This document shows, piece by piece, positions 19,918-31,892 of a stretch of 64,000 nucleotides of DNA. Position 1 is the first letter of the stretch. Every line of letters starts with the position of its first letter. The translations under genes were made by a program, and so were the position numbers. A model generated the notes under the pieces. The model worked only from the letters and a program-made list of their open reading frames with translations. It was not told where the DNA came from and made no database searches. Source of the DNA: Sepiola atlantica (lineage: Eukaryota > Mollusca > Cephalopoda > Sepiida > Sepiolidae). Where the stretch lies: positions 82,479,714-82,543,713 of the forward strand of contig OY744517.1 of NCBI GenBank assembly GCA_963556195.1, read 5' to 3'.

Positions 19918-20520
19918 TATTTTTGGTCCCCCGATTTATAAAATCGGGGGACTTATGTTTTGAGGCATGTCCGTCCGTCCGGATTTTTCTCCACAACCAT
20001 CCATTGAATTTCTCTGAAATTTTGTATGAAGTTGTAACTTTGGTCAGGTTAGAAAGTGACATTCTCCGATTTTTGAAAAAAATCTGGTTAGTCCCCAGCG
20101 GGTCAAAAGGCCCCGAAATGGCAAAAAATGACATTTTTTGCCCCATAACTTTTTCCCCATCCATTCAATTTCTCTGAAACTTAGCCAAAATGTAGAGGCA
20201 ATTGTTCCTAATAGAAAATAAGTATCGCTGACCTTGGAAAACATCTGGTTCGCGCCCCCAGGGGGTCAAAAGCCCCCAAAATGGCAAAAAATGACCTTTT
20301 CTCCCATAACGTTTGATCCATCCATTCAATTTTTCTGAAACTTGACCAAAATGTAGAGGCAATTGTTCTGGATATAAAATGAGCATCCTTGACCTCAGAA
20401 AAATTCTGGTTCGTGCCGCCAGGGGGTCAAAGGGGGGTCAAAAATGCCCCAAATTGTCCAAATTTGTTGCATTTTACACTCGCCACAGCGAGTCACATAC
20501 AGAGGGGGACCACGCACGAG
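19918..20520. repeat. hairpin-flanked repeat with ~160-bp tandem units
   Basis: Opens with a strong hairpin (GTCCCCCGATTT / AAATCGGGGGAC, 19926-19952), then GTCCGTCCGTCCGG, then three diverged tandem units of about 160 bases. Units are marked by CCATCCATTCAATTT-CTCTGAAACT, then GGGGGTCAAAAG-x-CCCC and AATGGCAAAAAATGAC. It closes with a small hairpin CTCGCCACAGCGAG (20477) and GAGGGGGACCACGCACGAGC. Minus-strand frames across it repeat the same phrase in each unit and are products of the repeat. Type unknown; a non-autonomous rolling-circle or foldback element is possible. Confidence 0.6.
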
Positions 20521-20524
20521 CGGC

Positions 20525-21378
20525 TTGTTTTAATTGTGTAAGACCAGATGAAAAAAAAAAAGGCTTCAGTTGTCCAACACAATACAAAATAATAAACATA
20601 CTCAAGACTCATTCCTCAAAATAAATATATTCTTGCCTTTCAAATAGTCACTCATTATAGCATGCAAAGAACTATCGTAATATATTTTACAAAAATAGCT
20701 TTTGGTACTTTACAATAATTTGCTTTTATGGTTGTAAAGTTGACCGACCACTAAAGAAGTGTATTTTATTTCTGTTTTAAGGTAATCGTGTTTTTCTTTA
20801 AGAATCAATTAATTAATCTTCAAATGAATTAATTTTCTTCAAATAAAATTTCTGTTGATTATTTTGAGTCTGTCATATCCATGAACATTTATTTGCAGCA
20901 AAGATTTACAGAGGATGCCCTTTCTTGCCCAACGCTTTTTTGTGATCGACAATAAGTGTGTCACCAACCAAGGCCAACAGCCCACGTTCGACCAAGTCAG
21001 TCAGTCAGTTTTATGGCGGCCAACATCTACCAAGTCTAAACTTTACATTAAGCATGTGTACTTGACTAGAGCATATCCCACATACATCCTCGGAGTAGAC
21101 TGCCAATTGGTCTGGGACTGCTTATTGGGTATTTGTAGCTAACCTATATATTTGAAGGTTGTTCCCCTATCCGGCCACCTAGTGGATAGGATATAGTCAC
21201 TCCACACCACAACCATGTTTCTATGTTCGCCGCAGTGCAATGTTCCATACAAGTGAAACCTGGCCTTTGGCCAAGGCAGACCTGCAATGATTGCAACGCA
21301 ACAAAAGAGCAATAATTACACAGATTTGCAACGTGAAGCCAGATGTGACAACTGTAAAAAGAATTCTTCTGTTCAGTC
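20525..21378. other. interval without recognised gene
   Basis: AT-rich to 20900, then a more balanced stretch (20910-21370). The frame 20915-21142 has no recognisable motif. Nothing supported. Confidence 0.4.
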
Positions 21379-21505
21379 TCAGGAGGCCATCCTCTTGGGT
21401 AAAATGGGGATGGGTTTATTATTGCCTGCTGCCTTAGGCGCCCTCACCAAGGAATGCTGACGGGTCCAACCAGGCTATTTTTCTTCCAAGTCAAGAGTGC
21501 TCTGT
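21379..21505 (+). repeat. fragment of the LINE 5'-UTR monomer
   Basis: GGGTTTATTATTGCCTGCTG, CTTAGGCGCCCTCACC, GGAATGCTGACGGG and CCAGGC correspond, in reverse orientation, to the monomer at 3241-4234. A diverged scrap of the same LINE family. Confidence 0.6.
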
Positions 21506-21708
21506 TTTGGAGGAGCTGAACCAAAAAAAAAAAAAAACGATTTTGCATCAAATCCAATCTCTTGTATGAGAACAGGTAAATCTCTCTTTTATCATCCACC
21601 ATTCTTCCCAATATCTAAAACATTCATATACAAACACACATTCAAAGTCCTCAGAGTTTTAGCATGATATAGAGTTTTATTTTGCAATAAAAAAAGTAAA
21701 ATACTGTA

Positions 21709-21713
<5 letters not shown>

Positions 21714-21762
<49 letters not shown>
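21714..21762. repeat. (TA)n microsatellite
   Basis: About 24 TA units following TGTATATT. Confidence 0.95.
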
Positions 21763-21764
<2 letters not shown>

Positions 21765-21879
21765 GAATAGTTATAATTATCGCGTCATTCGTCAAAAGAT
21801 GATAGCCAATCAAAATCTGGACATTTAGCTGTGACACCCTGGTAAGCAAATGTTCATAAATAGCAGTTTATTTATATAC

Positions 21880-21915
21880 CAGCTGTCCCTACCTGGCATT
21901 GCAGGATGAAACATC
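21880..21915 (-). repeat. Helitron-like 3' terminus (candidate)
   Basis: ACCAGCTGTCCCTACCTGGC followed by ATTGCAGG resembles, in complement, the conserved hairpin-plus-CTAGT end of animal Helitrons. Similar phrases begin at 26655 and 43739. No other Helitron part was connected to it, so the call is tentative. Confidence 0.3.
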
Positions 21916-22045
21916 GTGCCGAGTGAAGGGCTTAGTAAAAAATAATTCAAAATATATTAATAGTCATATCGTATTTCAAAATACACAGCACTTCAACTTC
22001 TTAAACCTGTTACCACCTCCCAGAATGTGGACCAGAGGTTGAATT

Positions 22046-22327
22046 TTGAGAAACATAAACATTGTGTCAGTTTCGGTTGTAAATCAGACCAAACCCTGTT
22101 TCCTGGTGAACAATGCAAGCGTTGTGGCGTTCCAAATTACAGGCTTAACTGAAAAATTTTTAAGTGAAAATTACAATATGAGGTTAAGTAAAAAAAAAAG
22201 AAAAAAAGAAACTGTTAACAATAGAGTGTTTAGAGGTTCTAATTACCGTAAATTACTTAGATTACAGAAAAAAATTTTAAAAATAAAACTGAATAATGTG
22301 TTTAATATTGCAATTCAAAACGTTTAA
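22046..22327 (+). CDS. small open frame, unknown
   Basis: A 93-residue frame with a hydrophobic start (INIVSVSVVNQTKPCFLVNN), a middle reading VVAFQITGLTEKFLSENYNM, and a Lys/Arg-rich second half (KKKRKKE, then RKLLRLQKKILKIKL). I do not recognise it. The basic half is partly due to poly-A-rich sequence. It lies about 130 bases after a Helitron-like end, so it may be inside a repeat. Could easily be a chance opening. Confidence 0.2.
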   Translation: MRNINIVSVSVVNQTKPCFLVNNASVVAFQITGLTEKFLSENYNMRLSKKKRKKETVNNRVFRGSNYRKLLRLQKKILKIKLNNVFNIAIQNV

Positions 22328-22329
22328 GG

Positions 22330-25125
22330 TCATGTTAGGAAGAAATCAGATTAAAAATACATATGCTCCGGTTGAAGTTCGAACTCAAAACCTACCTACC
22401 TCTCTCTTTCTATCTCTCTAAATATGGTACACTTACCAATTGAACTACCAGTTCATATTAAGAAATCGTGACACTATAAACTTATAAACTGTCTAAAGCA
22501 GAAAATGTCTTGGTGGTGGTGGTATTTGAGGCTAGAATTGTCCTATCAATGTGGACCATTTCTTATAAGTCTGGTTTGATTACTCTGTTTTACTGCATAT
22601 CAACCCTTTAAATATTAGTAATATGTGTTTGTGAATTTCCTTTCTAACACATTTTCTCAGCTCAACACTTTATTTAAAAAAAATATACAGATCAAATTCT
22701 GTTAAATATTTCATGTGATAGTTCCCAAAACTTTTTTTGGATTGTTTAATACCGAAGCCCAATACTTATTATAAATGGTTTAATATGAAATGATTCCTTG
22801 AAGACATGTTGCAATTTTAACCAAAGCTTGGCAATATGGGCTCATATCATTCTCAATGATTTTTGTGTAAATGAAAATAATAGATCCGATTTGGGTTTGA
22901 ATTCAGTTTGCTATTTCCATAGTAACCTTTAAAACCAAGTGGTGTAATATGCGGAGAGGAGGAGGGGACGACAAGAGAGCATTTAACTAATGCGCAAAAT
23001 TTCAGGTTGAAAAAAAGTTTTTGAAGGTCAAAAATATGTGTTATTTGGAGTACAAATATATGTATTCAAAAGCAGTTTTGAATAATTTAGAATATATAAG
23101 CATTAAATGCATTTGTTTTTTTAATCAGAATTTTCATAAAATACAATAATACGGATGCTTGAAGGTGAGAGGTACAATACTGGACTTGTGGTAGGATTTC
23201 TAGCGAAGTGATAACAGTTTACTGGTTAGGTGTTGAAATATTTACCTTGGCTCTGGCGCCACAATCCTCATCCCACTTTTTTATAGTTGATTGCATTGAT
23301 TAACAAATATATTAGCAATATATTAACTATAGAGACAGTTTCAGAATTTATTTTGAAAATTGTTGTGTTTAATTTTAATTAAAAACGTTTAATGAAAATA
23401 AATGTTTGTAAGATTCGTTTTTTTAATGGATTCGAGTGTTAAAATGTTTTGGGCAGACGACAAAATGGTTATTCATTTCAGTAGTGGCTTTCAGGTCATT
23501 ATCTGATTGGTCAATTTGAGTGATGTGTCAGTTTTTAAAGTAAACAGAACCAGACGACAATTTTGTGATAGAATATTTTGAAGAATTTTTCTTCAGATGG
23601 AATCTGGGTGTTGAATGGCCAACACCTTGTTTTTTCATCTCGGTGGATACGCTATGTGCCCATGTTAAATTTACTCTATTACATGTAAAATCGACATTAT
23701 GATGTCGAATATTAAATTTGAATAATAATTAAACAATATAATGCACTAGATAATGAGAAGTTGTTCTCTTAGTTTTCAATGAGAATTTATTGAACGAAAG
23801 TGTCAATTTTGGACTGCAAACTTTTATTCTGTGGGATTGATGACAATTTAAAGTTATTTTTGGAAATACCAGATTTTAACTATTGTTTGTAAAAGAAACT
23901 TATGACGAAATGTCATTATTTAAAAGTTGGTAAAAAGAAATTTATGACAAAATGTCAGTATTTAGAAGGTTAAATTTGGAAAAATGAAGGCCAGATATTA
24001 GCCGAAGTTTGTTTGAAAATATAGGGCACAAGGATCCAGAATATTTTCTATTTAATCAAGACGACTAAATTATTTAATAGATTTATTGAAGTTAATATTT
24101 GTTTATACGAAGGATAAACAAATATAGAAGAATTTGAAGTCATCGTATTTTTTTTTTGATTTGAGGTTTGCAGTCCAGAAATTCACATTTTAATATGTTA
24201 AAAAAAGGAGTAATAATTATTTTAAAAGATTAATATTAGAATTAATTAAGTTAGAAAATAATAATTATTTAATTTTTAGAGACACAAGTAATATTTGATA
24301 ATTTATTACTTAAAAAAACAAAAAGGAAGAAGAAAACCAATTTCCAGAGAAACTTGTTTTTCAATGAAAATGTGTCGTCTGCCTAGAATGTTTTTCCTGT
24401 TGGAAAAATGAAAGAACTTTTTTTCAACTGAAATTTGATCGCCCACTGATGAGCGAACTAAAAATAAATACACAAGAAAATTTCCACATCTATAAAAAAA
24501 AAAATATATGTAAAGGTGTGTTAAACTGTGAGTACTTTAATTTGTGAGTATTTTTCTTTTTTTATGACATATGAACAAATATGCATGTCAACCAAATCCT
24601 TTTCTTTTCTTTTCTTTCCTTTTTATTTTTAAGAAATGTTCGATTCATCAATATACAAGCAAACTTTGTCTCTTTTTTTTCCCCATTTTTTTTTTATTGT
24701 TAACAAAGAAAAAAGGTGTATAGATGAACACGTGTTACGCAACTAAATTTTTTCAACATTAACCAAACGTTTCTGAAATAAATAATTTTTAAGGCGAAAT
24801 TAGTTTATTCTAAAAGACAAGATTGTAAATCATGATGTTATAATAAAAGTTAATGAGCGATGGTAAAAGGACATGATTTTGTACGTTATTTTTGCTATTG
24901 TATGTGGTGAGACATTTGCGTGGAATCGAGCTGTTGCACTAATCAATAGAGATTTCTGGCGCTTCTTTATTTGAAAAATGCCTTATTATTTTTTTTAAAT
25001 AGGCCAATCTGTTTTTGTTTTTTAAAGTTAATGGGGGTTATACTCCAATGGCAATAAGCTGTTAAAATATCTGTATTTTGATAACAAACAAGTAGTTATT
25101 GCGTTTTTATTTTTAAATTTTACTT
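22330..25125. other. AT-rich interval without gene
   Basis: No coding similarity. A short direct duplication of a TTATGACxAAATGTCA phrase lies at about 23899 and 23943. A block GGCAGACGACA occurs at 23452 and in complement at 24370, which may be the ends of an unrecognised 0.9-kb insertion. Otherwise featureless. Confidence 0.4.
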
Positions 25126-25285
25126 ATTACATGATAGTATTAAGGGTGTTGCCATCTTGCCTGCTTCTGTATAAGACTACAGCAGCACAAAACATTCACT
25201 ATTTTGAGTGGGTTGGACTGCAGAATTGTCTAATACGAAAGCAGGCAAGATGATGACACATGTTATAGTACTATATCAGCTTACA
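25126..25285. repeat. imperfect inverted repeat
   Basis: GCCATCTTGCCTGCTTCTGT (about 25151) and its near complement GAAAGCAGGCAAGATGATGA (about 25238) are separated by about 65 bases. Weaker pairing extends outward through AGTATTA/TAGTACT. Consistent with a small foldback element; no coding content. Confidence 0.6.
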
Positions 25286-25289
25286 TGAA

Positions 25290-25605
25290 TTAACTATTTT
25301 CTGTCGATCTATTGGAGTTGTAATTCAGCTTGGCGAATCATTGTAATCATCGCCTCTTCATCAGGTGCGCGTCTGCATGCAACGAGATTTACGCACGATC
25401 GCTAAAGCCAGATCACGTGATTAACATGAACATTTCAGCTCGTGACTTACTCCCAAAAAGACAAAATGTGATCCAGAGTTCTCTGCCAGGCCGATGGCAG
25501 AAGAATCGACAAACTCCGAGATAAAGATTATTTCGCCTTGTCAACACATACTCAACCCAATGTATTATCTTTTGTTTCGTTCCTGTGTTTCTTCTACATA
25601 AAACT
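25290..25605 (+). repeat. LTR-like repeat family S1, copy 3 (diverged)
   Basis: Shares GCTTGGCGAxTxATxGTAATCATCGCCTCTTC, then CAACGAGATTxACGC, AGATCACGTGAT and TTTTGTTxxGTTCCTxTGTT with 43960-44455 and with the complement of 30390-30880. Most diverged of the three. It ends just before MITE copy 2. Confidence 0.6.
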
Positions 25606-25659
25606 ACTACCCGTCTAAGCACTGTGTTGTTCAATTGTATTACATCTTAAAGAAAAGTT

Positions 25660-26517
25660 GGTACAACTATAGTTGACGCACCAGATTTCTGTGACTTCGC
25701 GTCAACAACGATCGGACAGGTCGTGGAAGTGCCCGAGCGCTAACGGAATATTATCATTTTTTTTCTTTCTTTTATCGTATAAAAACATTGAAAATTTTTT
25801 ACCCCTCCCCCCCGCAAAAAAAACCCCCATTATTTGCACAAAAAAAATAATTTCTACACATTTGATTGAAAATTGTTAATTTGACTCCCTAAAAACTAAA
25901 AAATCTATTTATTTACAGTTTTTCAACTACGGTTTGTTCTTTTTCTTTCTTTTAATCTATGTATTTTTTTAAAAAATTTATTCGTCTTATATTAGCGTCT
26001 GCCAGTCTTCCAGTTAGAGCTTGGCAGTTTGAATGCAGGACTTAGCTATCGCTAAGAACTAGAGCCCTAACCCTAACGGGAACCCTAACGGGAACCCTAA
26101 CCCTAACCCCTAACCTAACAAAAAACTCTAACCCTAAACCTAACCCATTTTTCTTTCTTTCTTTGTTTTATGTTAGCAAAAAAAAAGAAAAACAGCAAAA
26201 CAAATGAAAAAGAAAACATTGACACCCCCCCCCCCCTTCCAAAAAAAAAAATTTATTTCTACACATTTGATTGAAAATGGTTCATTTGACCCCCCGCCCC
26301 ACTAAAAAAATAAAAATCTATTTATTTACAGTTCTTCAGCTACGGTTTGTTCGTTTTTTATCTCTTTATCCATGTATTTTTTCTTTGAATTTATTTGTCT
26401 TATATCATCACCTGTAAGTCTTCCATTAGCGCTTGGCGTTTTCGTCTTGGTAACTCTCTGCCTGATCGTTGCCGGCGCGAAGTCACGGAAATCTGGCGTG
26501 TCATCTATAGGAGCACC
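25660..26517. mobile_element. MITE with long terminal inverted repeats, copy 2
   Basis: The left end GGTACAACTATAGTTGACGC and the complement of the right end (GGTGCTCCTATAGATGACAC) pair, with CCAGATTTCTGTGACTTCGC matching CCAGATTTCCGTGACTTCGC. The interior (CATTTGATTGAAAA, GTCTGCCAGTCTTCC, CTACGGTTTGTTC) matches copy 1 at 6094-6810. This copy carries that block twice, on either side of a telomere-like tract. No transposase frame. Confidence 0.75.
26061..26150. repeat. telomere-like (CCCTAA)n block inside MITE copy 2
   Basis: CCCTAACCCTAACGGGAACC and similar phrases: about ten degenerate CCCTAA units, two followed by an extra CGGGAA. It occupies the middle of the element, as in copy 1. Confidence 0.75.
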
Positions 26518-26519
26518 GA

Positions 26520-27740
26520 AAATTTACAGTAGTTCCTGTCAGGGTCCCATCAATGGGTTAATTAGAATTTATCAATTATAGATTTTATGTAAAAACATAA
26601 ATTTTCAAAAATATATATATCTACAAAATAGAATCGAAACGTCCAAATAGTAGTACTAGCTGTACTTGCCTGGCATTTCCTAAGATTAATCAATGTAATT
26701 TTAGTATTTTTTTATAAAGTTATACAAGAAAAGAAATAAAATTTTCGTTTTTATAGTTTTATTGTTTCATTAAAATTTAGATTAAAAGTAAAATGTAAAA
26801 AAATAATAATGTGTAAATCACATCTAGGCGAGAAACACGTGCATACACAGAAACACAAAGTGGTCACATAATGTTATTGATATAGAGAAGAAATGTTAAA
26901 ATGCCCAGTTATAACTCAAATAATATAAGGGAGATAAGTCATATTTTAAGCAGCAAGATTTATCTACTTTACATCCTTATTTTAGATTGTCACTATCGGA
27001 ACAATCTTCTTCACAGAATTTTTTTTTTTCAAACACTCACCCTGTTCTTAACTGAAGTCTCCACAATTCTCTGGAAAATAGCCAAGATGAGACCAGAAGA
27101 AGTACATTTTCACTGACATGCGTGCACCAACTTGGCAGAAATTCTCTATTAACTCATCAACCACCTTCTGATACTGGGAACTTCTGTGGTTGCCAAGGAA
27201 GTTTGCAATGACTGACTTAAGGGACAACCAGGCAGAAAGTTCAGCAGAATTCAGTTCATCATCAAAACTAGTATCCTTGATGAGTTCCCTTATTTTGAGG
27301 AGCATCAAATATACCTGCCTTAATTTTCTTCATGCTTTTTCGTTTAAACTTCTGATGGAGAAAAGCAGATCCTCTATCTTCTCTGTCCAATGCCCTTACA
27401 AATCAATTAAAAAACCCTTGACCCTTTAAAAAAAGTTTTCAAACGCAAGCCAGTGTTATTCATGGAAACTAGAAAATAATCTGGATATAAAAGAGATACA
27501 GAGTTGCATCATTCTAAAGGGGCCCGCCAAAAGAAGGGGCAAATTAATTCACAGGGATGGTATTTAATTCAAGAAAGGCTAAAGGGTATGTTAAACTATA
27601 TAAAAACAGAAATAATAGTTCTATTTATTTGAAATTTTGATGCAGAGATGGGTGTTAAACGCAAAATTAGCAACACAAAGGAGGAGATAAAGTCAACCTT
27701 TACGTGACCTTCTCCATAAGTACCTGCTCACAACAGCGAA
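26520..27740. other. interval with one Helitron-like end, otherwise empty
   Basis: ACTAGCTGTACTTGCCTGGC at 26655 resembles the complement of a Helitron 3' end. The frames at 26901-27429 have no recognisable domain. Nothing else supported. Confidence 0.35.
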
Positions 27741-27744
27741 ACTA

Positions 27745-30312
27745 ATGACTTTAGACCGCTTCCAGCGAGCCCAGCGTCCTTTACACTGGTCTCAACGACC
27801 TCTACACCCGCTAACAATGGAGAAACCAATTACTGTACACTGCTCTCAGCGACCCCAACGTCCAAAGCAACACACACCCATTTTAAGACAGGCGGACCTA
27901 TCCGTCAAAATCATACAACTCAACGTCGAAGGCCTCACCACCGCCAAGCTTGACATCCTAGAGAAGCTTGCCACAAACAACAAGGCAACTGTCGTGCTCC
28001 TGCAGGAGACTCACAAGGAAAATGACACCATCCTGAAGCTCCACGGGTACACACTAGCCGGTCACACCAAGAGCAGAAACCACGGCCTGGCAACCTTCAT
28101 CAGAGACGACATACCCTGGTCACCAGCTGGTCAGTGCACTCCCAATGCCGAGGTTGAGTGACCACTACTAAAGTGCAGGAGACGACTATCGTAAATATCT
28201 ACAAGCCACCACCAAGCAGACTACAACCAGGCTCGCTGCCAGATGCCCCAGCCCCTGCTGTGTATGCAGGTGACTTCAATTGCTGGAACACTGACTGGGG
28301 CTATTAGATCACCAACTCAGACGGTGCGTACCTGGCGGACTGGGCATCCACAGTAGATGCCGTGCTTCTGTTCAACCTGAAGGAGCCCTACTCATTTGCC
28401 TCCAGGCGCTGGAATACCGAGACCAACCCAGACCTGGCCTTTGCCAAAGTCATCGGGCTCGGGCAAGAGCCACTCCCAGTACGGAGCGTCTTGGATCGAT
28501 TTCCCCATTCACAACATCGTCCGTCACTTATTACAATACCATCGCTCATCCAGCCGACGGACGGAAAACCAGTCCGAAGGTGGAACTTCCGCAAGGCCAA
28601 CTGGTCAGAATTAACAAACACTGCAGCTGAATTATTGACAGTGCCTACCACGTCCAATATAAACGAGGCATACAAGGCATATTGCACGATGCTGACAGCC
28701 GCCGCCAAGAAACACGTCCCACGGGGAGTACGAAAGAACTATGTACCCTGCTGGGACGAAGAGTGCGAGAAACTTCTGCAAGCACATAACGAAGCCAACA
28801 CCAAGGCCGAGAGGGCCAGAGCTACCACAGACTTTATGACCCGCCTCAACAACAAACGGAGAGAGAGGTGGACCGAGAGAATCGAATCAATCGACTTCAC
28901 CCACTAGCCGTCAAGCATGGCAGACCATCAACAAGCTGACAGGCCAGGCAACAAAACCAAAACCCTGCCCCATCACTGCCGACGCCATTGCAACCCAGCT
29001 CATCACGAATGGGAGATTCCCCAATCCTGACAAGGAGTTCACCAGGAAGACTATCAGCAAAGTGAACGACCTACGCAGGGCCCACAGTGCTGATGCCAAC
29101 TTCTCTGGAGACTTCACCAAGAACGAGATCAAATCGGCTATCAAACACCTGAAGCCACACAAAACAGCTGGGACCGACAACATCCATCCTGAGTTCATTC
29201 TTTCACCAGGGTAGCAAGGCCACAGAGTGACTTCGATCTTTTTGCTCCCTCTGCTTCCGCACGTGCAAGTTCCTGAAGATATGGCGACGAGCCAAGGTCA
29301 TCGCTCTCCTGAAGCCCAACAAGCCACTGGATGACCCAAAGGGATATCGCCCCATCGCCCTCCTCTGCGTGCCATACAAGATCATGGAGCGTCTCCTTCA
29401 TGTGCGTCTCGACCCAGTGATCGACCCAATACTGCCAAAAGAGCAAGCTGGCTTTTGCCACGGAAGGTCCTCCTCACCCAAGATATCGAGGATTCTTTCC
29501 AACAGGGTGAGAAGGCAGGCGTCGTTCTCCTTGATCTCACAGCAGCGTACGATACTGTCTGGCTCCGTGGACTCCACCTAAAGCTCCTACAGACAATCCC
29601 GGACCGACATATGGTGGACTTCATCATGGAAATGCTGCCCAACCGCAGCTTCACCCTTCACACCAGCAACGGCCAACACAGCAGGCTCCGACGGCTCAGA
29701 AATGGTGTCCCACAAGGCTCTGTACTTGCCCCAATGCTGTTTAACATTCACATCTACGACCTCCCAGACACGCTGTCCAAGAAATATGGATACGCTGACG
29801 ACCTAGCCATCCTTCTGTTTAACAAGAGCTGGGAGACGATTGAACTGGGGCTTACGACTGATATGAACACCCTGTCAAGCTACCTGACAAACTGGCGCCT
29901 TAAGCTCTCTGTGGCCAAGACCACGTCCACCGCATACCATCTAAAAAACCGAGAGTCAAACCACGAACTTAACATCATAGTTGACAACAAAAGACTCCAG
30001 TTCCAGGCTGCCCCGACATACCTCGGGGTCAAGCTTGATCGCACGCTGACGTTCCGACAACACCTGGAAAACCTTCTGCCAAGACATCGGCCCGTATCAC
30101 CCTAATACGCCGCCTAGCTGGTACCACCTGGGGTGCCTCAACCAAGACACTGCGCATATCTACCCAGGCATTGGTTTTCTCCGCCGCTGAGTACTGCTCC
30201 CCAGCCTGGTGCAGGAGCTCCCACACCAAGAAGCTGGACATAACGCTCAACACCGCCTTACTCACAGTCTCTGGTTGCTTGCGCGCCACACCAATCAACC
30301 AACTACCGCAAA
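27745..30312 (+). pseudogene. Jockey-like non-LTR retrotransposon polyprotein, broken
   Basis: Pieces in order. Endonuclease start at 27745-28161 (IIQLNVEGLTTAKLDIL, VVLLQETHKEND). GDFN region at about 28270, interrupted by TAG after DWGY. Endonuclease end and linker at 28362-28907. Then RT from about 29130 (FTKNEIKSAIKHLKPHKTAG), finger/palm (GVVLLDLTAAYDTVW), NGVPQGSVLAPMLFN, catalytic YADD in KYGYADDLAIL, and thumb (YLGVKLDRTLTFRQHL, then PAWCRSSHTKKLDI). At least four frame changes or stops separate them. The 3' end is lost near 30312, just before LTR-like DNA. GC content is clearly above the surroundings. Clade inferred from motif style. Confidence 0.85.
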
Positions 30313-30389
30313 AAATAATACTGTTCTCAAAACAAATATCCAATTGTATATGTTGTTAGTTGGAGGAAACAATTTCAGACTTGCAGTTT

Positions 30390-30880
30390 AAAATCAGAAT
30401 GACGAACTTACTTGGAAGAGTAATACGTCTGGCCGAATCTAACTGAAATAGAAATCATAAGCAAAAAGGGATCACCATTCTTCCACTAAATAAATAATGG
30501 CTCCACAACTAAATAGATATGAAGTTTTATTCACAGGAACATATAAACAAAATGAAGCTCGTACAATGGGCTTATTCATGTCGGTTAGATAAAGTGGTAT
30601 TATCCTGGAGTTGGATATCTCACCCACTCAGGGGTGAGTCAGGTTGAGAACAGGTAAAAGTGCGTCCTATATGCTATAAGAAAAACTGTGAACTGAAGAT
30701 TCACCCCGTGGTTCGTGTTTGCGCCAGAACGATTCATCGCGTATGAATTTCATTACACACAGACGTTCCATACACCCACGCGGTGAAGAGGCGATGATTA
30801 CATAATCGCCAAGCCGAATTAAAATCTCACTGCCAATCATGTAGAACGATACAAAATAGTTCGCTCATGTAACTGCTGCA
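30390..30880 (-). repeat. LTR-like repeat family S1, copy 2
   Basis: The complement matches 43960-44455 over about 490 bases, including GGCTTGGCGATTATGTAATC, GATTCATCGCGTATGAATTT-type sequence, the CTTCATTTTGTTTATATGTT block and AATAAA, and AGATTCGGCCAGACGTATTA. The end nearest 30880 is TGCAGCAGTTACATGAGC. It truncates the 3' side of the LINE at 27745-30312. No target duplication found. Confidence 0.65.
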
Positions 30881-30884
30881 TGTT

Positions 30885-31135
30885 CTATTTTCACGCAATT
30901 TGCTCTATAACAATTTAAAAAAAAATTGAATTGAAATATTTGGGGATCTGAAATCTTTTACTTATTAATGTGTTCAAGTAAAGAGTGTCCCAGCATTATG
31001 GACCTGTCCTGGGACGAATATTTCATGTAATATAAATGTTAAAAGTTTGATTTTTTAGACACAATAGATAATATATTTTAAAAACCTATTAAAAGTGCCA
31101 ATATTTTGTTATGAATTTTAAAAATTGTAGAAGAT
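30885..31135. other. short AT-rich spacer
   Basis: Nothing recognised. Confidence 0.4.
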
Positions 31136-31156
31136 TATGGCATGGATCTGGATCTA

Positions 31157-31227
31157 GATCATCATCATCATCATTATTATCATCATCATCAGTATCATTA
31201 TCATCATCGTCATCATCATCGTCGCTG

Positions 31228-31284
<57 letters not shown>

Positions 31285-31286
31285 GT

Positions 31287-31340
<54 letters not shown>

Positions 31341-31465
31341 GTCGTCGTCGTCATTATTATCACCATCATCATCATCATCATCGTCGTCGTCGTCGTCGTC
31401 GTCATCATCATCATCATCATCATCATCATTATTATTGTCGTCGTCGTCGTCATCATCATCATCAG
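31157..31465. repeat. (TCA)n / (TCG)n microsatellite
   Basis: Over 300 bases of TCA triplets with TCG and TTA variants clustered in blocks. Read on the minus strand it is (TGA)n and follows the LINE fragment at 31440-31710, so it is best read as that LINE's expanded 3' tail. The poly-Ser, poly-His and poly-Met frames across it are products of the triplets. Confidence 0.9.
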
Positions 31466-31710
31466 CAGTTTAACGGCTGTTTTACATGTTGCCATGCATT
31501 GGACGACTTTAGACTCCCAAACTAACCTATCTCTGACCTGGTTTTTATTTATCCCTTTTTGTCTCAAGTCCATTCTAATCATTTCCTTGCATGTTTTCCC
31601 ATACATTCCCCTGCAAACTGAACCTGCTACCTCAACTGTTTTGCGGCTACTTACCCAAGAACTCTCATCCATTCTTTAACCGTGGCCATACCATTGAAGT
31701 TGCTGTAGTA
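31440..31710 (-). pseudogene. LINE reverse-transcriptase C-terminus (RTE-like), opposite orientation
   Basis: The minus frame reads LQWYGHG, a stop (TAA), then RMDESSWVSSRKTVEVAGSV, with MYGKTCKEMIRMDLRQKGIN and RLVWESKVV. These correspond to the LRW-GH, GRP-x-TW and DL-x-KG motifs of the same tail type seen at 16682-17036. The expected GRP residues are altered. The frame runs on into the (TGA)n tail, so the normal stop appears lost. Confidence 0.75.
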
Positions 31711-31779
31711 TAATAATAAAGAAGTTGATATGTCATTGAGTACAGAGAAAGTTCACGAAGATTATCAAAGGCATGGATA

Positions 31780-31817
31780 ATCTTCCACTCGATAATAAAG
31801 AGCAATGGGTATTTATT

Positions 31818-31892
<75 letters not shown>

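Noticed and set aside
19862..20386. Three similar minus-strand frames as a small gene family
   Set aside because: They are translations of the same tandem repeat unit in different places; none has a start context or domain.
30685..30725. CTGAAGATTCACCCCGTGG as a hammerhead core
   Set aside because: No GAAA after the stem; it is part of LTR-like repeat S1 and absent from its other copies.
31111..31525. Poly-Ser and poly-His frames of over 120 residues
   Set aside because: They read the (TCA)n microsatellite in different phases; the real coding remnant is the minus-strand LINE end beside it.
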